Shown: positions 16,377 to 26,972, counted from the first letter of the stretch. The stretch: DNA of 64,000 bases from Acrocarpospora pleiomorpha (GCF_009687885.1 NZ_BLAF01000012.1:1-64000); one strand, 5' to 3'. Translations and numbers: made by a program. Notes: generated from the letters alone by a model not told the origin.

Positions 16377-16742
16377 GTGCCTCTGGTGCAGATCGACCTA
16401 GAGCGTTCCCTCGCCGAACGGCTGGGCGGGCAGATCAGCGACGGGATCCATCAAGCGCTGGTGGACGCGCTCGGGATGGACCCGACCGACAAGTTCCAGA
16501 TCTTCCGCACGCACGCGCCGGGCGAGATCGTCTTCGACCCGGCGTACAACGGCGTCGACCGCCGCCGGCTGGTCAGCGTCCAGATCCAGATGGTCCACAT
16601 GTACGACGTGACCACCAAGTGGGCGATGTTCGACGAGATCGCCAAGCGGCTGGAGGAGATCGGCGTCCGCAACGACGACCTGCTGATCAGCATCGTGGAG
16701 AACGGCTTCGAGGACTGGTACGCCGGCAAATCACGCAGCTGA
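16377..16742 (+). CDS. Tautomerase-superfamily protein (4-oxalocrotonate tautomerase-like)
   Basis: The GTG at 16377 is preferred over the longer frame because GAAGGAG stands 8 bp upstream and because it gives Met-Pro at the N-terminus. After Met removal Pro1 is the catalytic base of this superfamily. About 121 residues: PLVQIDLERSLAERLGGQISDGIHQALVDALGM, then two beta strands (FQIFRTH, RLVSVQIQMV) and a helix, as in the longer PF14552-type tautomerases. First gene of the plus-strand operon tautomerase - SDR - lactonase - aldo/keto reductase - GH3. It may equilibrate enol and keto forms of a sugar-derived intermediate; the actual substrate is unknown. Confidence 0.8.
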   Translation: MPLVQIDLERSLAERLGGQISDGIHQALVDALGMDPTDKFQIFRTHAPGEIVFDPAYNGVDRRRLVSVQIQMVHMYDVTTKWAMFDEIAKRLEEIGVRNDDLLISIVENGFEDWYAGKSRS

Positions 16743-16769
16743 CCCGATCAACACTGGCTGGAGTCCACC

Positions 16770-17789
16770 ATGAAGGTTCTCTATATCGGCGGCACCGGCA
16801 CGATCAGCTCGTCGTGCGTGGCCGAGTCCGTGCGCCAGGGCCAGGACGTGTACGTCCTGAACCGCGGCCGCACCTCGGGCCGCCGCCCCCTCCCCGACGG
16901 CGTCACCCCCATCACCGGCGACGTCCAGGACCCCGAGTCCGTCCGCGCGGCGCTGGCCGGCACGGCGTTCGACAGCGTGGTCAACTTCCTCAGTTTCGGC
17001 GCCAAGGACGCCGAGGCGGCGGTCGGCCTGCTGGACGGCCGCGTCGGCCAGTACGTGCACATCAGCTCCGCCTCCATCTACCACAAGCCGGTCCGGCAGT
17101 GGCCGATCACGGAGTCGACCACCCGGCGCAACCCCTACCTGGCCTACGCCCGGGACAAGATCGCCGCCGAGGACGTGCTGCGCCGCGCGTACGAGGAGCG
17201 TGACTTCCCGGTCACCGTCGTGCGGCCGTCGCACACCTACGACGACGCCCACCCGCCGCTGCCCGGCGACTGGACCGCCTGGGACCGCGTCGCCCGCGGC
17301 GACGAGCTGGTCGTGCCCGGCGACGGCACCAGCCTGTGGACGCTGACGCACGCCCGGGACTTCGCCGTCGGCCTGGCCGGCCTGATCGGGAACTGGCAGG
17401 CCATCGGCGAGGACTTCCACATCACCTCCGACGAGGCGCTGACCTGGAACGAGATCTACGGCATCATCGGCCGCACGTCCGGAGTCCAGGCGCGGCTGCT
17501 CCACCTGCCGTCGGAGTTCCTGCCGAAGGTGGCGCCGGACTGGTTCTGGTCCGACCTGATCGTCGGCGACCTGGCGCACAGCGCGGTCTTCGACAACAGC
17601 AAGATCAAGCGGTTCGTCCCCGCGTTCCGGCCCACGACCACCTGGTCGGAGGGTGCCCGCCGACTGCACGACTGGCGGGCCGCGCACCCAGGGCAGACCC
17701 GCCCGGACCCGGCCACCGACGCGGTGCTGGCCCGGCTGGTCGAGGCGCACCGGACCGCCGTCGCCGCGCTCACCCCACTGGCCCCATGA
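16770..17789 (+). CDS. NAD-dependent epimerase/dehydratase family protein
   Basis: The 339-residue product opens with a Rossmann loop (YIGGTGTISSS, residues 5-15), then LNRGRTSG, VVNFLSFG, HISSASIYHKP and a Tyr-Lys pair in YLAYARDKIAAEDVL. C-terminal parts (TWNEIYGIIGR, FVPAFRPTTTW) match atypical SDRs of the type found in sugar and isoflavone-reductase-like groups. The ATG lies 27 bp after the tautomerase stop, and the gene ends in an ATGA overlap with the lactonase start, so translation is coupled. It probably oxidises or epimerises a sugar intermediate of the island; the substrate cannot be assigned. Confidence 0.85.
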   Translation: MKVLYIGGTGTISSSCVAESVRQGQDVYVLNRGRTSGRRPLPDGVTPITGDVQDPESVRAALAGTAFDSVVNFLSFGAKDAEAAVGLLDGRVGQYVHISSASIYHKPVRQWPITESTTRRNPYLAYARDKIAAEDVLRRAYEERDFPVTVVRPSHTYDDAHPPLPGDWTAWDRVARGDELVVPGDGTSLWTLTHARDFAVGLAGLIGNWQAIGEDFHITSDEALTWNEIYGIIGRTSGVQARLLHLPSEFLPKVAPDWFWSDLIVGDLAHSAVFDNSKIKRFVPAFRPTTTWSEGARRLHDWRAAHPGQTRPDPATDAVLARLVEAHRTAVAALTPLAP

Positions 17790-18655
17790 TGCCGGATGAC
17801 CTGACCGCCGAGGTGTGGCTGGAGGTCTCCGGCGTGCACCTGGAGGGCGTGGTGTGGGACGACGTCGCGGACCGCCTGCGGTTCGTGGACATCCCCCGTG
17901 GGCGGGTCTTCGAGGCCGGGACCGGCTGGTTCGACCTGCCCGCCCCGGTCACCGCCGTACACCCGACCACCGACCCCGCGACGCTGTTGGTCGCGGACGG
18001 CGACGGCATGGCGCTGACCTCGGGCGGCGCGCTGACCGAGCGGCTCGCCGCGCCGCTCGCCGGGCGGCCGGAGATCCGCATGAACGACGCCAACGTCGAC
18101 CCCGCCGGGCGCTACCTCGCCGGGAGCATGGCCTACGACGTCACGCCGGGCGCGGGCGCCCTCTACCGCCTGGACGCCGACCGCTCCCTGCACATCGTGC
18201 TGACCGGCGTCACCATCGGCAACGGCCTGGACTGGTCCCCCGACGGCACCTTGTGCTATTTCGTGGACAGCCCGACCCGCCGCGTCGACGTGTTCGACTA
18301 CGACGTGACCACCGGCGCCCTGTCGGGACGCCGGACGTTCGCCGACACCTCCGGCCTGCCCGGCATCCCCGACGGCCTGACCGTCGACGCCGACGGAGGG
18401 GTGTGGGTGGCGTTCTGGGGCGGCTCGCGCGTGGTCCGCTACGACACCGGCGGCCGGGCCGAGCGCACCGTCCGTCTGCCCGTCACGCAGGTCACCTCGT
18501 GCGCCTTCGGCGGTCCCGGCCTGGACCAGCTGTACATCTCCACCTCCACCGAGGAGCTCACCCCCGACCAGCTCCGTGACCAGCCCACCGCCGGCGCGAT
18601 CTTCCGGGCCGAGCCTGGCCGCCGCGGCCGACCCGCGAACAGGTTCGTGATCTGA
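17786..18655 (+). CDS. SMP-30/gluconolactonase-family sugar lactonase
   Basis: I start the gene at the ATG at 17786, inside the overlap with the previous stop (ATGATG); the frame upstream is read-through. The 289-residue product is a six-bladed propeller of the SMP-30/gluconolactonase/LRE family: LEGVVWDDVADRLRFVDIPRGRVF, RMNDANVDPAGRYLAGSM, IGNGLDWSPDGTLCYFVDS, GIPDGLTVDADGGVWVAFWGG. The metal ligands known for the family fall in these motifs (Glu of EGV, Asn of NDA, Asn of NGL, Asp of PDG). It would open the aldonolactone made by the neighbouring aldose dehydrogenase to the free sugar acid. Cytoplasmic, no signal peptide. Confidence 0.9.
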   Translation: MMPDDLTAEVWLEVSGVHLEGVVWDDVADRLRFVDIPRGRVFEAGTGWFDLPAPVTAVHPTTDPATLLVADGDGMALTSGGALTERLAAPLAGRPEIRMNDANVDPAGRYLAGSMAYDVTPGAGALYRLDADRSLHIVLTGVTIGNGLDWSPDGTLCYFVDSPTRRVDVFDYDVTTGALSGRRTFADTSGLPGIPDGLTVDADGGVWVAFWGGSRVVRYDTGGRAERTVRLPVTQVTSCAFGGPGLDQLYISTSTEELTPDQLRDQPTAGAIFRAEPGRRGRPANRFVI

Positions 18656-18656
18656 C

Positions 18657-19595
18657 ATGATCCGCCGCCCATTCGGCCGCACCGGGCTCAGCGTGACGCC
18701 CATCTGCATCGGCACCAGCCCGCTGGCCAGCATGCCCGCGCTGTACGGCTACGAGGTGGACGACGCCAGGGCCGAGGCCACGGTGGACGCCGTGCTCGAC
18801 GGCCCGTTCAACTTCCTGGACACCTCCAACAACTACGGCGGCGGCACCGCCGAGCGCCGCATCGGCGCCGTGGTGCGCCGCCGCGGGCTGCCTGGCGGGT
18901 TCGTGCTGGCCACCAAGGCCGACGCCGACCCCGGCACCGGCGACTTCTCCGGGGACCGGGTGCGCCGTTCGGTCGCGGAGAGCCTGGAACGCCTCGGGGT
19001 GGACCACGTACCGGTCATGTACCTGCACGACCCCGAGTTCCACGTCACCTTCGAGGAGGCCATGGCCCCGGGCGGCGCGGTCGAGGCGCTGGTCGCGCTG
19101 CGCGAGGAGGGCGTGGTCGGCCATCTCGGCATCGCGGGCGGGCCGGTGGAGCTGATGCGCCGGTTCGTACAAACCGGCGTGTTCGAAGCCGTGATCAACC
19201 ACAACCGCTGGACCCTGGTCGACCGCGCCGCCGAGCCGCTGATCGAGGACGCGGTGGCGGGCGGGGTCGCCTTCGTCAACGGCGCGCCGTACGGCGGGGG
19301 CATGCTCGTCAAGGGCCCCGACGCGCAACCCCGGTACGCCTACCGCGACACCGCCGAGCCGGTACGCGAGGCGGTCCGCGCGATGCGGACCGCGTGCGCC
19401 GCCCACGACGTGCCCCTGGCCGCCGCCGCGCTGCAGTTCTCGCTGCGCGACCCCCGGGTGACGTCGACCATCGTCGGCGTCTCCGAGCCCGAGCGGATCG
19501 CCGCGACCCTGGCGCTCGCGACCACCCCGATCCCCGCCGAGCTGTGGCACGAGCTCGACCGGCTGACGCCCCCGCCAGGCGGGTGGCTGGAATGA
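18657..19595 (+). CDS. Aldo/keto reductase, aldose 1-dehydrogenase-like
   Basis: The 312-residue product is an AKR barrel with a typical opening (FGRTGLSVTPICIGTSPL), catalytic FLDTSNNYGGGTAERRIG (Asp and Tyr of the tetrad), ATKADAD (Lys) and VMYLHDPEFH (His). The later PYGGGML and VGVSEPERI motifs match D-threo-aldose/L-fucose 1-dehydrogenases rather than general aldehyde reductases. ATG lies 1 bp after the lactonase stop. In this position it most likely oxidises an aldose to its lactone, which the preceding gene hydrolyses. It is followed after 25 bp by the GH3 gene. Sugar specificity unknown. Confidence 0.85.
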   Translation: MIRRPFGRTGLSVTPICIGTSPLASMPALYGYEVDDARAEATVDAVLDGPFNFLDTSNNYGGGTAERRIGAVVRRRGLPGGFVLATKADADPGTGDFSGDRVRRSVAESLERLGVDHVPVMYLHDPEFHVTFEEAMAPGGAVEALVALREEGVVGHLGIAGGPVELMRRFVQTGVFEAVINHNRWTLVDRAAEPLIEDAVAGGVAFVNGAPYGGGMLVKGPDAQPRYAYRDTAEPVREAVRAMRTACAAHDVPLAAAALQFSLRDPRVTSTIVGVSEPERIAATLALATTPIPAELWHELDRLTPPPGGWLE

Positions 19596-19620
19596 CCCGC
19601 CGTACCAAACGGAGTGACAT

Positions 19621-21933
19621 ATGACCCTCGTGAGCACAGACGCGTGGAAAGACGCCCGCCGGGCACCCGGAGAGCGGGTCGAGGCGCTGATGGCGCGGAT
19701 GAGCCTGCCCGAGAAGGTGGCCCAGCTGTACGGCGTCTGGGTGGGCATCGACAACACCGACGGCGAGATGGCCCCGCACCAGCACGAGTTCACCTCGCTG
19801 CCCCTGCCGTGGGACGAGCTGGTCAAGAACGGCATGGGGCAGCTGACCCGGCCGTTCGGCACCGCGCCGGTCGACGTGGTCAAGGGCGCGGCCACCCTCG
19901 CCGCCGCCCAGCGGTCCATCATGGCGGCCGGGCGATGGGCCATCCCCGCGGTGGTGCACGAGGAGATCCTGACCGGCCTGGCCGCGTGGCAGGCGGGTGT
20001 CTACCCCTCGCCGCTGTGCTGGGGCGCCACCTTCGATCCCGGGCTGGTCGAGCGGATGGGCGCGCAGATCGGCGCCACCATGCGGCGCCTCGGCATCCAC
20101 CAGGGCCTCGCCCCGGTCCTGGACGTCGCGCGCGACCTGCGGTGGGGCCGGGTCGAGGAGACCATCGGCGAGGACCCGGTGCTGGTGGGCACGATCGGCA
20201 GCGCCTACGTGCGCGGCGTGCAGTCCGCGGGCGTCATCGCCACGCTCAAGCACTTCGTGGGGTATTCGGCGTCCAAGGGCGGCCGGAACCTGGCCCCGGT
20301 ATCGGCGGGCCGCCGCGAGATCGCCGACGTGCTGCTGCCGCCGTTCGAGATGGCGCTACGCGCGGGCGCCGGCTCGGTGATGAACTCCTACGCCGACATC
20401 GACGGCACCCCGGCGGCGGCCGACCCCGCCCTGCTCACCGACCAGCTGCGCGACCGGTACGGCTTCACCGGCACGGTGGTGGCCGACTACTTCTCCGTCG
20501 CGTTCCTGCAGACCCTGCACCACGTGGCGGCGTCCCCGGCGGACGCGGCCCGGCTGGCGCTCACCGCCGGGATCGACGTCGAACTGCCCACGGTGAACTG
20601 CTTCGGGCCGCCGCTGGTCGACGCGATCGAGCGCGGCGAGGTGGACGTCGCGCTGATCGACCGAGCGCTGCGGCGGGTGCTGCTGCAGAAGTGCGAGCTC
20701 GGCCTGCTCGACGAGGGCTGGACGCCCGAGCCGCCCGTGCTGGACGAGGACGGCGAGGTCGTGCTGGACGACGCCGAGGTGCGGGCCCTGGCCGGTGAGG
20801 TGGCCCGCCGCTCGGTCGTGCTGCTGCACAACAGCGCGGGCACGCTGCCGCTGGCCGGGGGCCTGAAGCTGGCCGTGGTCGGGCCGCGCGCCGACACCCC
20901 GCAGGCCATGATGGGCTGCTACTCGTTCCCGATGCACGTCGGCGTGCACCACCCGGAGACCGGGATGGGCATCGAGGTGCCCACGCTGGTGGACGCGCTG
21001 CGCGCCGACCCCGCCGGATACGACGTGCGCCACGCGCAGGGCGTCCCGGTGCTCGGCGGCGACGACGAGGGCATCGCCGCCGCCGTGGCGGCCGCGGCGG
21101 ACGCCGACGTCTGCGTGGCGGTCCTCGGCGACCAGGCGGGACTGTTCGGGCGCGGCACCTCCGGCGAGGGCTGCGACGCGAGCGGCCTGCGCCTGCCCGG
21201 CCGCCAGGAGGAGCTGCTGGAGGCCGTGCTCGCCACCGGCACGCCCGTCGTTTTGGTGCTGCTGGTGGGCCGTCCGTACGAGCTGGGCCGGCAGATCGAC
21301 CGGCTGGCCGCCGTGGTGTGCGGGTTCTTCCCGGGCGAGGAGGGCGCGGCGGCGCTGGCCGACGTGCTGTCCGGGCGGGCTGACCCGGCGGGGCGGCTGC
21401 CGGTGAGCTTCCCCCGGGACGGCGGCAACCAGCCCGCGACCTACCTCGGAGCGCCCCTCGCCCAGCGCGGCGAGGTCAGCAACGTGGACCCCACCGCGCT
21501 GTTCGCCTTCGGCCACGGACTGTCGTACACGCCGGTCACCTGGACGGGGATCGCCGGAGACACGTCGTGGACCACCGACGGCACGTTCGACGTGCGGGTG
21601 ACGCTGCGCAACGAGGCGGACCGGGAGGTTTCCGAGGTGGTGCAGGTGTACCTGCACGATCCGGTCGCCGAGGTCGCCCGCCCCGTGCAGTCGCTGCTCG
21701 CCGCGCACCGCGTCGACCTGGCCCCCGGCCAGACGCGCGAGGTCACGCTCACGCTGCACGCCGACCAGACCTCCTACACCGGGGCGTCCTGGCGGCGGCA
21801 GGTCGACCCCGGCGAGGTGGAGCTGCGGGTGGGGGCGTCCAGCGCCGACATCCGGGAGACCATCGCCGTCACGATGACCGGCCCGCGACGCCACGTCGGC
21901 TTCGACCGGGTCATGGAAGCAACCGTCGTGTGA
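19621..21933 (+). CDS. Glycoside hydrolase family 3 beta-glycosidase
   Basis: The 770-residue product has the full GH3 architecture: an N-terminal barrel (LSLPEKVAQLYG, APVLDVARDLRWGRVEETIGEDP, KHFVGY), catalytic nucleophile Asp289 in GTVVADYFSVAFL, an alpha/beta sandwich (AVLGDQAGLFGRGTSGEGCD) and a C-terminal fibronectin type III-like domain (LFAFGHGLSYTPVTW to VELRVGASS). There is no signal peptide, so it cleaves oligosaccharides after import. ATG start with ACGGAG upstream. Last gene of the plus-strand operon and closed by a strong hairpin terminator. The family includes beta-glucosidases, beta-xylosidases and arabinosidases; the pentonate genes around it favour a pentosidase, which is inference. 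Confidence 0.92.
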   Translation: MTLVSTDAWKDARRAPGERVEALMARMSLPEKVAQLYGVWVGIDNTDGEMAPHQHEFTSLPLPWDELVKNGMGQLTRPFGTAPVDVVKGAATLAAAQRSIMAAGRWAIPAVVHEEILTGLAAWQAGVYPSPLCWGATFDPGLVERMGAQIGATMRRLGIHQGLAPVLDVARDLRWGRVEETIGEDPVLVGTIGSAYVRGVQSAGVIATLKHFVGYSASKGGRNLAPVSAGRREIADVLLPPFEMALRAGAGSVMNSYADIDGTPAAADPALLTDQLRDRYGFTGTVVADYFSVAFLQTLHHVAASPADAARLALTAGIDVELPTVNCFGPPLVDAIERGEVDVALIDRALRRVLLQKCELGLLDEGWTPEPPVLDEDGEVVLDDAEVRALAGEVARRSVVLLHNSAGTLPLAGGLKLAVVGPRADTPQAMMGCYSFPMHVGVHHPETGMGIEVPTLVDALRADPAGYDVRHAQGVPVLGGDDEGIAAAVAAAADADVCVAVLGDQAGLFGRGTSGEGCDASGLRLPGRQEELLEAVLATGTPVVLVLLVGRPYELGRQIDRLAAVVCGFFPGEEGAAALADVLSGRADPAGRLPVSFPRDGGNQPATYLGAPLAQRGEVSNVDPTALFAFGHGLSYTPVTWTGIAGDTSWTTDGTFDVRVTLRNEADREVSEVVQVYLHDPVAEVARPVQSLLAAHRVDLAPGQTREVTLTLHADQTSYTGASWRRQVDPGEVELRVGASSADIRETIAVTMTGPRRHVGFDRVMEATVV

Positions 21934-21970
21934 AAGACGGCGGCCCCGCGCAGGCGGGGCCACCGTCTTT
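21934..21970. terminator. Strong bidirectional intrinsic terminator
   Basis: AAAGACGG-c-GGCCCCGC-gcag-GCGGGGCC-a-CCGTCTTT forms a near-perfect 16-bp stem with a single unpaired base on each side, closing in TTT on both strands. It fills the gap between the convergent GH3 and Gfo/Idh/MocA genes and should end both operons. Confidence 0.9.
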
Positions 21971-21974
21971 CTCG

Positions 21975-22966
<992 letters not shown>

Positions 22967-22970
<4 letters not shown>

Positions 22971-23860
22971 CGCAGCGATGTCTCCAAGGTAGGGGTGGGT
23001 TCGCCGGGCTTGCCGCGCACGATGGGGTTGCGCAGCACGCCCACGCCGCCGATGCCGATCTCGACCACGTCGCCGGGGGCGAGCGTGAACGGCGCCGGCG
23101 GCACCAGGCAGGTGCCGGTGGACAGCACGACGCCGTCGGGGTGCACGTCGCCGAACATCAGGTAGGCCACCAGGCCGTCCAGCCGCCTGCGCAGCCGGCC
23201 GGTGCTCGCCTCGCCGTGCCACGCCGGTGCGCCGTCGCGGTGGATCGTCATCCGGATGGCCAGGTCGTAGGCGTCCTCGACCGCCCACACCGGGGTGACC
23301 CACGGGCCGAGGCCGCAGGCGCCGTAGAAGATCTTGGCCTGGGGCAGGTAGAGCGGGTTCTCGCCCTCGATGCTGCGCGAGGACATGTCATTGCACACCG
23401 TGTACCCGACGATCTCGCCGAGGCTGTTCACCACCAGGGCCAGTTCGGGCTCGGGCACGTCCACCGTCGAATCGGGGCGGATGGAGAGGTCTCCCCCGGT
23501 GCCCACGGCCCGCCAGCCGGCCGACTTGAAGAACAGCTCGGGCCGCTCGGCGTCGTAGACCTGCTCGTAGACGGTCGCGGAGCGCTCGCTCTCCTCGACC
23601 CTGGCCTCCCGGGACGTCTCGTAGGTGACGCCCGCCGCCCACACCTCGGTGCGGCCGTCCACCGGGGCCAGCAGCTCGACCTCCGCCAGCGGCACCCGCT
23701 CACCGCGCGGGCCGGCCAGCCTGGCGCGCAGCTCGTCCAGCGGCAGCGTCCACAGCTGCGCGAGGGACGCGACACCGGTCAGCTCGGCGACGGCGCCGTC
23801 GTCGTGCAGGCCGATCCGGGGTTCGGCGGATTGTCGCGTGCGATACCTGACGATGTTCAC
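22967..23860 (-). CDS. Fumarylacetoacetate hydrolase-family 2-keto-3-deoxy-aldonate dehydratase
   Basis: The 297-residue product has an FAH C-terminal domain ([36 protein letters not shown]) and the N-terminal [18 protein letters not shown]...[13 protein letters not shown] pattern. These match the 2-keto-3-deoxy-D-arabinonate dehydratase (KdaD) branch rather than fumarylacetoacetase. Such enzymes convert 2-keto-3-deoxy-pentonate to 2-oxoglutarate semialdehyde. It is coupled by ATGA overlaps to the enolase-superfamily gene upstream and the dehydrogenase downstream. With the IlvD/Edd dehydratase at 27 kb it would complete the core of a Weimberg-type route; no semialdehyde dehydrogenase is present here. 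Confidence 0.85.
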
Positions 23861-25011
23861 CTGACTCCTTCTAGCGCGTGGGCCCGCAGGTAGTCCATGT
23901 CGAAGTCGAGCCCGAGGCCGGGGCCCGGCGGCAGCTTCAGGCGGCCGTCACTGTTATCCAGCGGGGTGCGCAGGAACCGGTTGTACGCGCTGAGATCGTG
24001 GCCGCTCGACTCGAGGCGGTAGAAGTTCGGCACGGTCAGCATGACGTGGCCGCCCGCGACGAGATTGACCGGGCCGCTCGCGTCGTGCGGGGAGACCGGG
24101 ACGTAGTACGCCTCCGCCATCGTGGCGATCTTCTTCAGCTCGCTGATCCCGCCGGTCCAGGTGACGTCCGGCATCACGAAGTCGGCCAGCCGGTTCTCCA
24201 GCACGGGGACGAAGTCCCAGCGGGTGTGCAATCGTTCGCCCACCGAGATGGGCACCCGCATCCGGTCCCGTACCTGCTGGAGGGCGTGGCGGCTCTCCGG
24301 GGGCACCGGCTCCTCGTACCAGTGGATGCCGCCCACCGCGTCCAGGGCCTGGCCCAGCCGGATGGCGGTGGGCACGTCGAACCGGCCGTGCGCGTCGACG
24401 AGCAACTCGACGTCGGGCCCGGCGAGCTCGCGGATGAGCCCGGTCAACTCGATCGCCTCACGCTCCAGCGCCCGGCTCAGCCGGCCGTCGAGGTAGCGGT
24501 CGTTGGCCTCCGGCTGTCCGGGCTCGTGCGGGAACGGGTCGAACTTGATTGCGGTGTGCCCGGAAGCGACGATCTTCCCGATCTCCTCGGCCACCCCGTC
24601 CCTGGTGCCGAACTTCGACTGATCGGGATGGGTGTACAGGAGCAGGTCGTCGCGTACAGCGCCGCCGAGCAGATCGTGCACCGGCACGCCGAGCACCTTG
24701 CCGCGGATGTCCCACAGCGCGATGTCGACGGCGCTGACCACGTTGGTGCCTGCGCCGCGGCTGCCCATGTAGGTGAACGCCCGGAACAGCTTGTGCCAGA
24801 TCTCCTCGATCCTGGCCGGGTCGTGCCCGGCGAGCAGCTCACCCGCCTGCCGCAACAAGGCCGCGACGCCGCGGTTGGCCGCGCGGGTCGTGGTGGTGAC
24901 CTCACCCCAGCCGTCCACGCCCTGATCGGTGCGCACCTGCAGGAACAGGAACTCCCCCCAGTAGGAGCCGCCGGACCGCACCAGCCACGGCACCAGCTCG
25001 ACGATCTTCAC
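23857..25011 (-). CDS. Enolase-superfamily sugar-acid dehydratase (mandelate racemase/galactonate dehydratase-like)
   Basis: The 384-residue product keeps the superfamily residues: KFD (Lys156), metal ligands Asp206 (DAHGRFD), Glu234 (EEP) and Glu259 (GERLH), and catalytic His309 (SPHD). The D-x-H arrangement at 206-208 resembles galactonate and mannonate dehydratases, which remove water from aldonates to give 2-keto-3-deoxy acids. It is flanked by ATGA overlaps on both sides, between the RraA-like and FAH-type genes, so the three are made in ratio. The island thus has two unrelated aldonate dehydratases, perhaps for different sugar acids. Precise substrate unknown. Confidence 0.88.
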   Translation of the reverse strand: MKIVELVPWLVRSGGSYWGEFLFLQVRTDQGVDGWGEVTTTTRAANRGVAALLRQAGELLAGHDPARIEEIWHKLFRAFTYMGSRGAGTNVVSAVDIALWDIRGKVLGVPVHDLLGGAVRDDLLLYTHPDQSKFGTRDGVAEEIGKIVASGHTAIKFDPFPHEPGQPEANDRYLDGRLSRALEREAIELTGLIRELAGPDVELLVDAHGRFDVPTAIRLGQALDAVGGIHWYEEPVPPESRHALQQVRDRMRVPISVGERLHTRWDFVPVLENRLADFVMPDVTWTGGISELKKIATMAEAYYVPVSPHDASGPVNLVAGGHVMLTVPNFYRLESSGHDLSAYNRFLRTPLDNSDGRLKLPPGPGLGLDFDMDYLRAHALEGVR

Positions 25012-25757
25012 TCGCCCGCCCCCACGCGCCGGGCGCGCCGCCAGCGCTCGTACTCGGGCGTGGCCTCCTCCGACAGCGGATAGTACGTCCTCAGGTCACC
25101 GCCCTGGGACAGCCGCTGGCGGGAGAACTCCTCCCATTCGGCGTGCCGGCTCGCCTCGGCCAGCAGGTCCGGGGCCAGCTTGATCGGGACGACCACCGCG
25201 CCGTCGTCGTCGGCGACGATGATGTCGCCCGGCATCACGACGGTGTCGCCGCACGCCACCGGCACGTTGACGGCGGTGGGGAAGATGCCGGTCTGGGAGT
25301 GGAAGTTCGGGGTGGCGCCGCGCACCCACAGGCCGAGGCCGAGGTCCCGCACCTTGCCGATGTCGCGCACGCAGCCGTCCACGACGACGCCGAGGCCGCC
25401 GCGGCGCTTGAAGTACAGCAGCATCATCTCGCCGAACACGCCGCTGCCCATGTCGCCGCGCGCGTCCACCACCACGATGTCGCCCGGCCGGGTGTGATAC
25501 AGCACGTGCCGGTGCAGCTGCTTCTCCGGGTCGGCGTACTCGTCGACCGGGTAGAGGTCCTCGCGTTTCGGCATGAACTGCAGGGTCAGCGCCGGACCGG
25601 CGACGCAGATGCCGGGCGTGTGCGAGACCGGGCCGCGGATGTGCGCGCTGCGAACCCCGAGGCGGTTGAGCTCGCTGCTCGCGGTGGCGCTGCCGATGGC
25701 CTGCAATCCGGCGACGAGCTCGCCCGCCGGGCGGACGATGTCGTGCGTCTCGATCAC
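25008..25757 (-). CDS. RraA-like/HMG aldolase-family protein
   Basis: I choose the GTG at 25757 because the family fold begins there (IETHDIVRPAGELVAGLQAIGSATASSELNRLG); the longer frame to 25880 would run through operator-like DNA. About 249 residues. GDIVVVDARGDMGSGVFGEMM and GVVVDGCVRDIGKVRDLGLGLW are the active-site and Mg-binding motifs (G-x20-R-D) of the RraA/4-hydroxy-4-methyl-2-oxoglutarate aldolase family. In sugar-acid islands such proteins are suspected to cleave or decarboxylate keto-acid intermediates. It leads the four-gene coupled run 25757-21975, 147 bp after the second LacI gene, with operator-like sites in that gap. Confidence 0.85.
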   Translation of the reverse strand: MIETHDIVRPAGELVAGLQAIGSATASSELNRLGVRSAHIRGPVSHTPGICVAGPALTLQFMPKREDLYPVDEYADPEKQLHRHVLYHTRPGDIVVVDARGDMGSGVFGEMMLLYFKRRGGLGVVVDGCVRDIGKVRDLGLGLWVRGATPNFHSQTGIFPTAVNVPVACGDTVVMPGDIIVADDDGAVVVPIKLAPDLLAEASRHAEWEEFSRQRLSQGGDLRTYYPLSEEATPEYERWRRARRVGAGE

Positions 25758-25789
25758 GTCGGTCTCTCTTTCACCCGGAGATGCTCGGC

Positions 25790-25814
25790 TAGTTTCGAGG
25801 GAATTTCGGAAACA
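25790..25814. promoter_or_regulatory. LacI-type operator O6 (tandem half-sites)
   Basis: CTAGTTTCGAGG followed by ATTTCGGAAACAG, both close to the AGTTTCGAAACT core, lies 33-57 bp upstream of the GTG start at 25757. Confidence 0.5.
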
Positions 25815-25870
25815 GTAGCCGACGCAATGGTAGCGTCCTCGGGCTTTCCGGGCGACGTCCAGGCCAAACC

Positions 25871-25894
25871 GTCGAAACATCGGATCGAAACTCG
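25871..25894. promoter_or_regulatory. LacI-type operator O7 (TCGAAACAT, GATCGAAACTC)
   Basis: Two direct copies of TCGAAAC spaced 13 bp, in the gap between the second LacI gene and the RraA-like gene. Together with O6 they make this 147-bp gap a probable regulated internal promoter. Confidence 0.45.
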
Positions 25895-25904
25895 GTGCTC
25901 CTGT

Positions 25905-26972
25905 TCAGCGCGTACGGCGCCGGGCCAGCGGGGCAGTACTGCCGCGCACCACCAGCTTGGTGGACAGTTCGACCCGGCCCTCGGGCATCTCGGTGCCGTC
26001 CTGGTGCGCGAGCAGCGTGCGGACGGCCAGGGCGGCCAGTTCCGCGATGGGCTGCCGCACCGTGGTCAGCGGCGGGGTCACCCACTGCGACATGGGAACG
26101 TCGTCGAAACCCACGACGCTCAGGTCGTCGGGCACCCGCAGGCCCCGCTGCTGGATCGCGGCGTAGACGCCGAGCGCCTGCTCGTCGTTGGCCGCGAAGA
26201 TGGCCGTGGGCGGCTCCGGCCGGTCCAGCAGGGCCAGCGCCAGCTTGAGGCCGGAGGCGTAGTGGAAGTCGCCGTGCTCGACGAGCCCGTCGTCGGCCGT
26301 GATCCCGGCCCGCTCCAGCGTCGCGCGGTACCCGGCCAGCCGCGCCTGGCTGCACAGGAAACGCATCGGCCCCGTGATCACCCCGATGCGCCGGTGACCG
26401 AGGTCGATGAGGTGCTGGGTAGCGGCCATGCCGCCGCCCCAGTTGCCCGCGCCGATCGACGGGATGCCGATGTCGGAGTCGCCGACCGGGTCGACGAGGA
26501 TGGCCGGCACGCCGAGCTTGGCGATGCGCTTGTGGTCGGCCGCCGTCAGCTCCGACATCGCCAGGATGATGCCGCGCGGCGACCGTTCGGCGATGTCCTC
26601 CAGCCACTGCTGCCCGCGCCCTGGGCCGCTGTCCAGCACGGACACCACGATGCCGACCCTGGCGGCCCGGGCGGCCTCCTCGGCGCCGCGGATCATCTCG
26701 GCGGCCCACGGCGTGCTCGGGTCGTTGAACACCATCTCCATCAGGCCACCGCCCCGGCGTTCGGCGATCACCGGCCGCTTGGTGCGCTTGGTGGGGATGT
26801 AGCCCTGCGTGACAAGCGCGGCCTCGATCTGCACCCGGGTGGCGGGCGCGACGTCCGAACGGCCGTTGAGCACCTTCGACACGGTCGCGCGGGACACCCC
26901 GGCCTGGGCTGCGATGTCGGCGACAGTGACGCGCCGTTCGATCGAGTCGGACACCAACCGTTGCTCCATCAC
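25905..26972 (-). CDS. LacI-family transcriptional repressor, second of two
   Basis: The 355-residue product has HTH and hinge VTVADIAAQAGVSRATVSKVLNGRSDVAPATRVQIEAAL (about 15-53) and an effector domain ending VELSTKLVVRGST, closely parallel to the first LacI at 14.2 kb. The two share the recognition-helix residues TVSKVLNGR, so overlapping operator choice is plausible. The double ATG start at 26972 is followed upstream by CCGAAACTTGG, another partial operator. It stands between the ADH-SDR-IlvD unit and the RraA-led unit on the same strand, and probably controls one or both. Effector presumably a sugar acid or pentose. Confidence 0.93.
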   Translation of the reverse strand: MMEQRLVSDSIERRVTVADIAAQAGVSRATVSKVLNGRSDVAPATRVQIEAALVTQGYIPTKRTKRPVIAERRGGGLMEMVFNDPSTPWAAEMIRGAEEAARAARVGIVVSVLDSGPGRGQQWLEDIAERSPRGIILAMSELTAADHKRIAKLGVPAILVDPVGDSDIGIPSIGAGNWGGGMAATQHLIDLGHRRIGVITGPMRFLCSQARLAGYRATLERAGITADDGLVEHGDFHYASGLKLALALLDRPEPPTAIFAANDEQALGVYAAIQQRGLRVPDDLSVVGFDDVPMSQWVTPPLTTVRQPIAELAALAVRTLLAHQDGTEMPEGRVELSTKLVVRGSTAPLARRRTR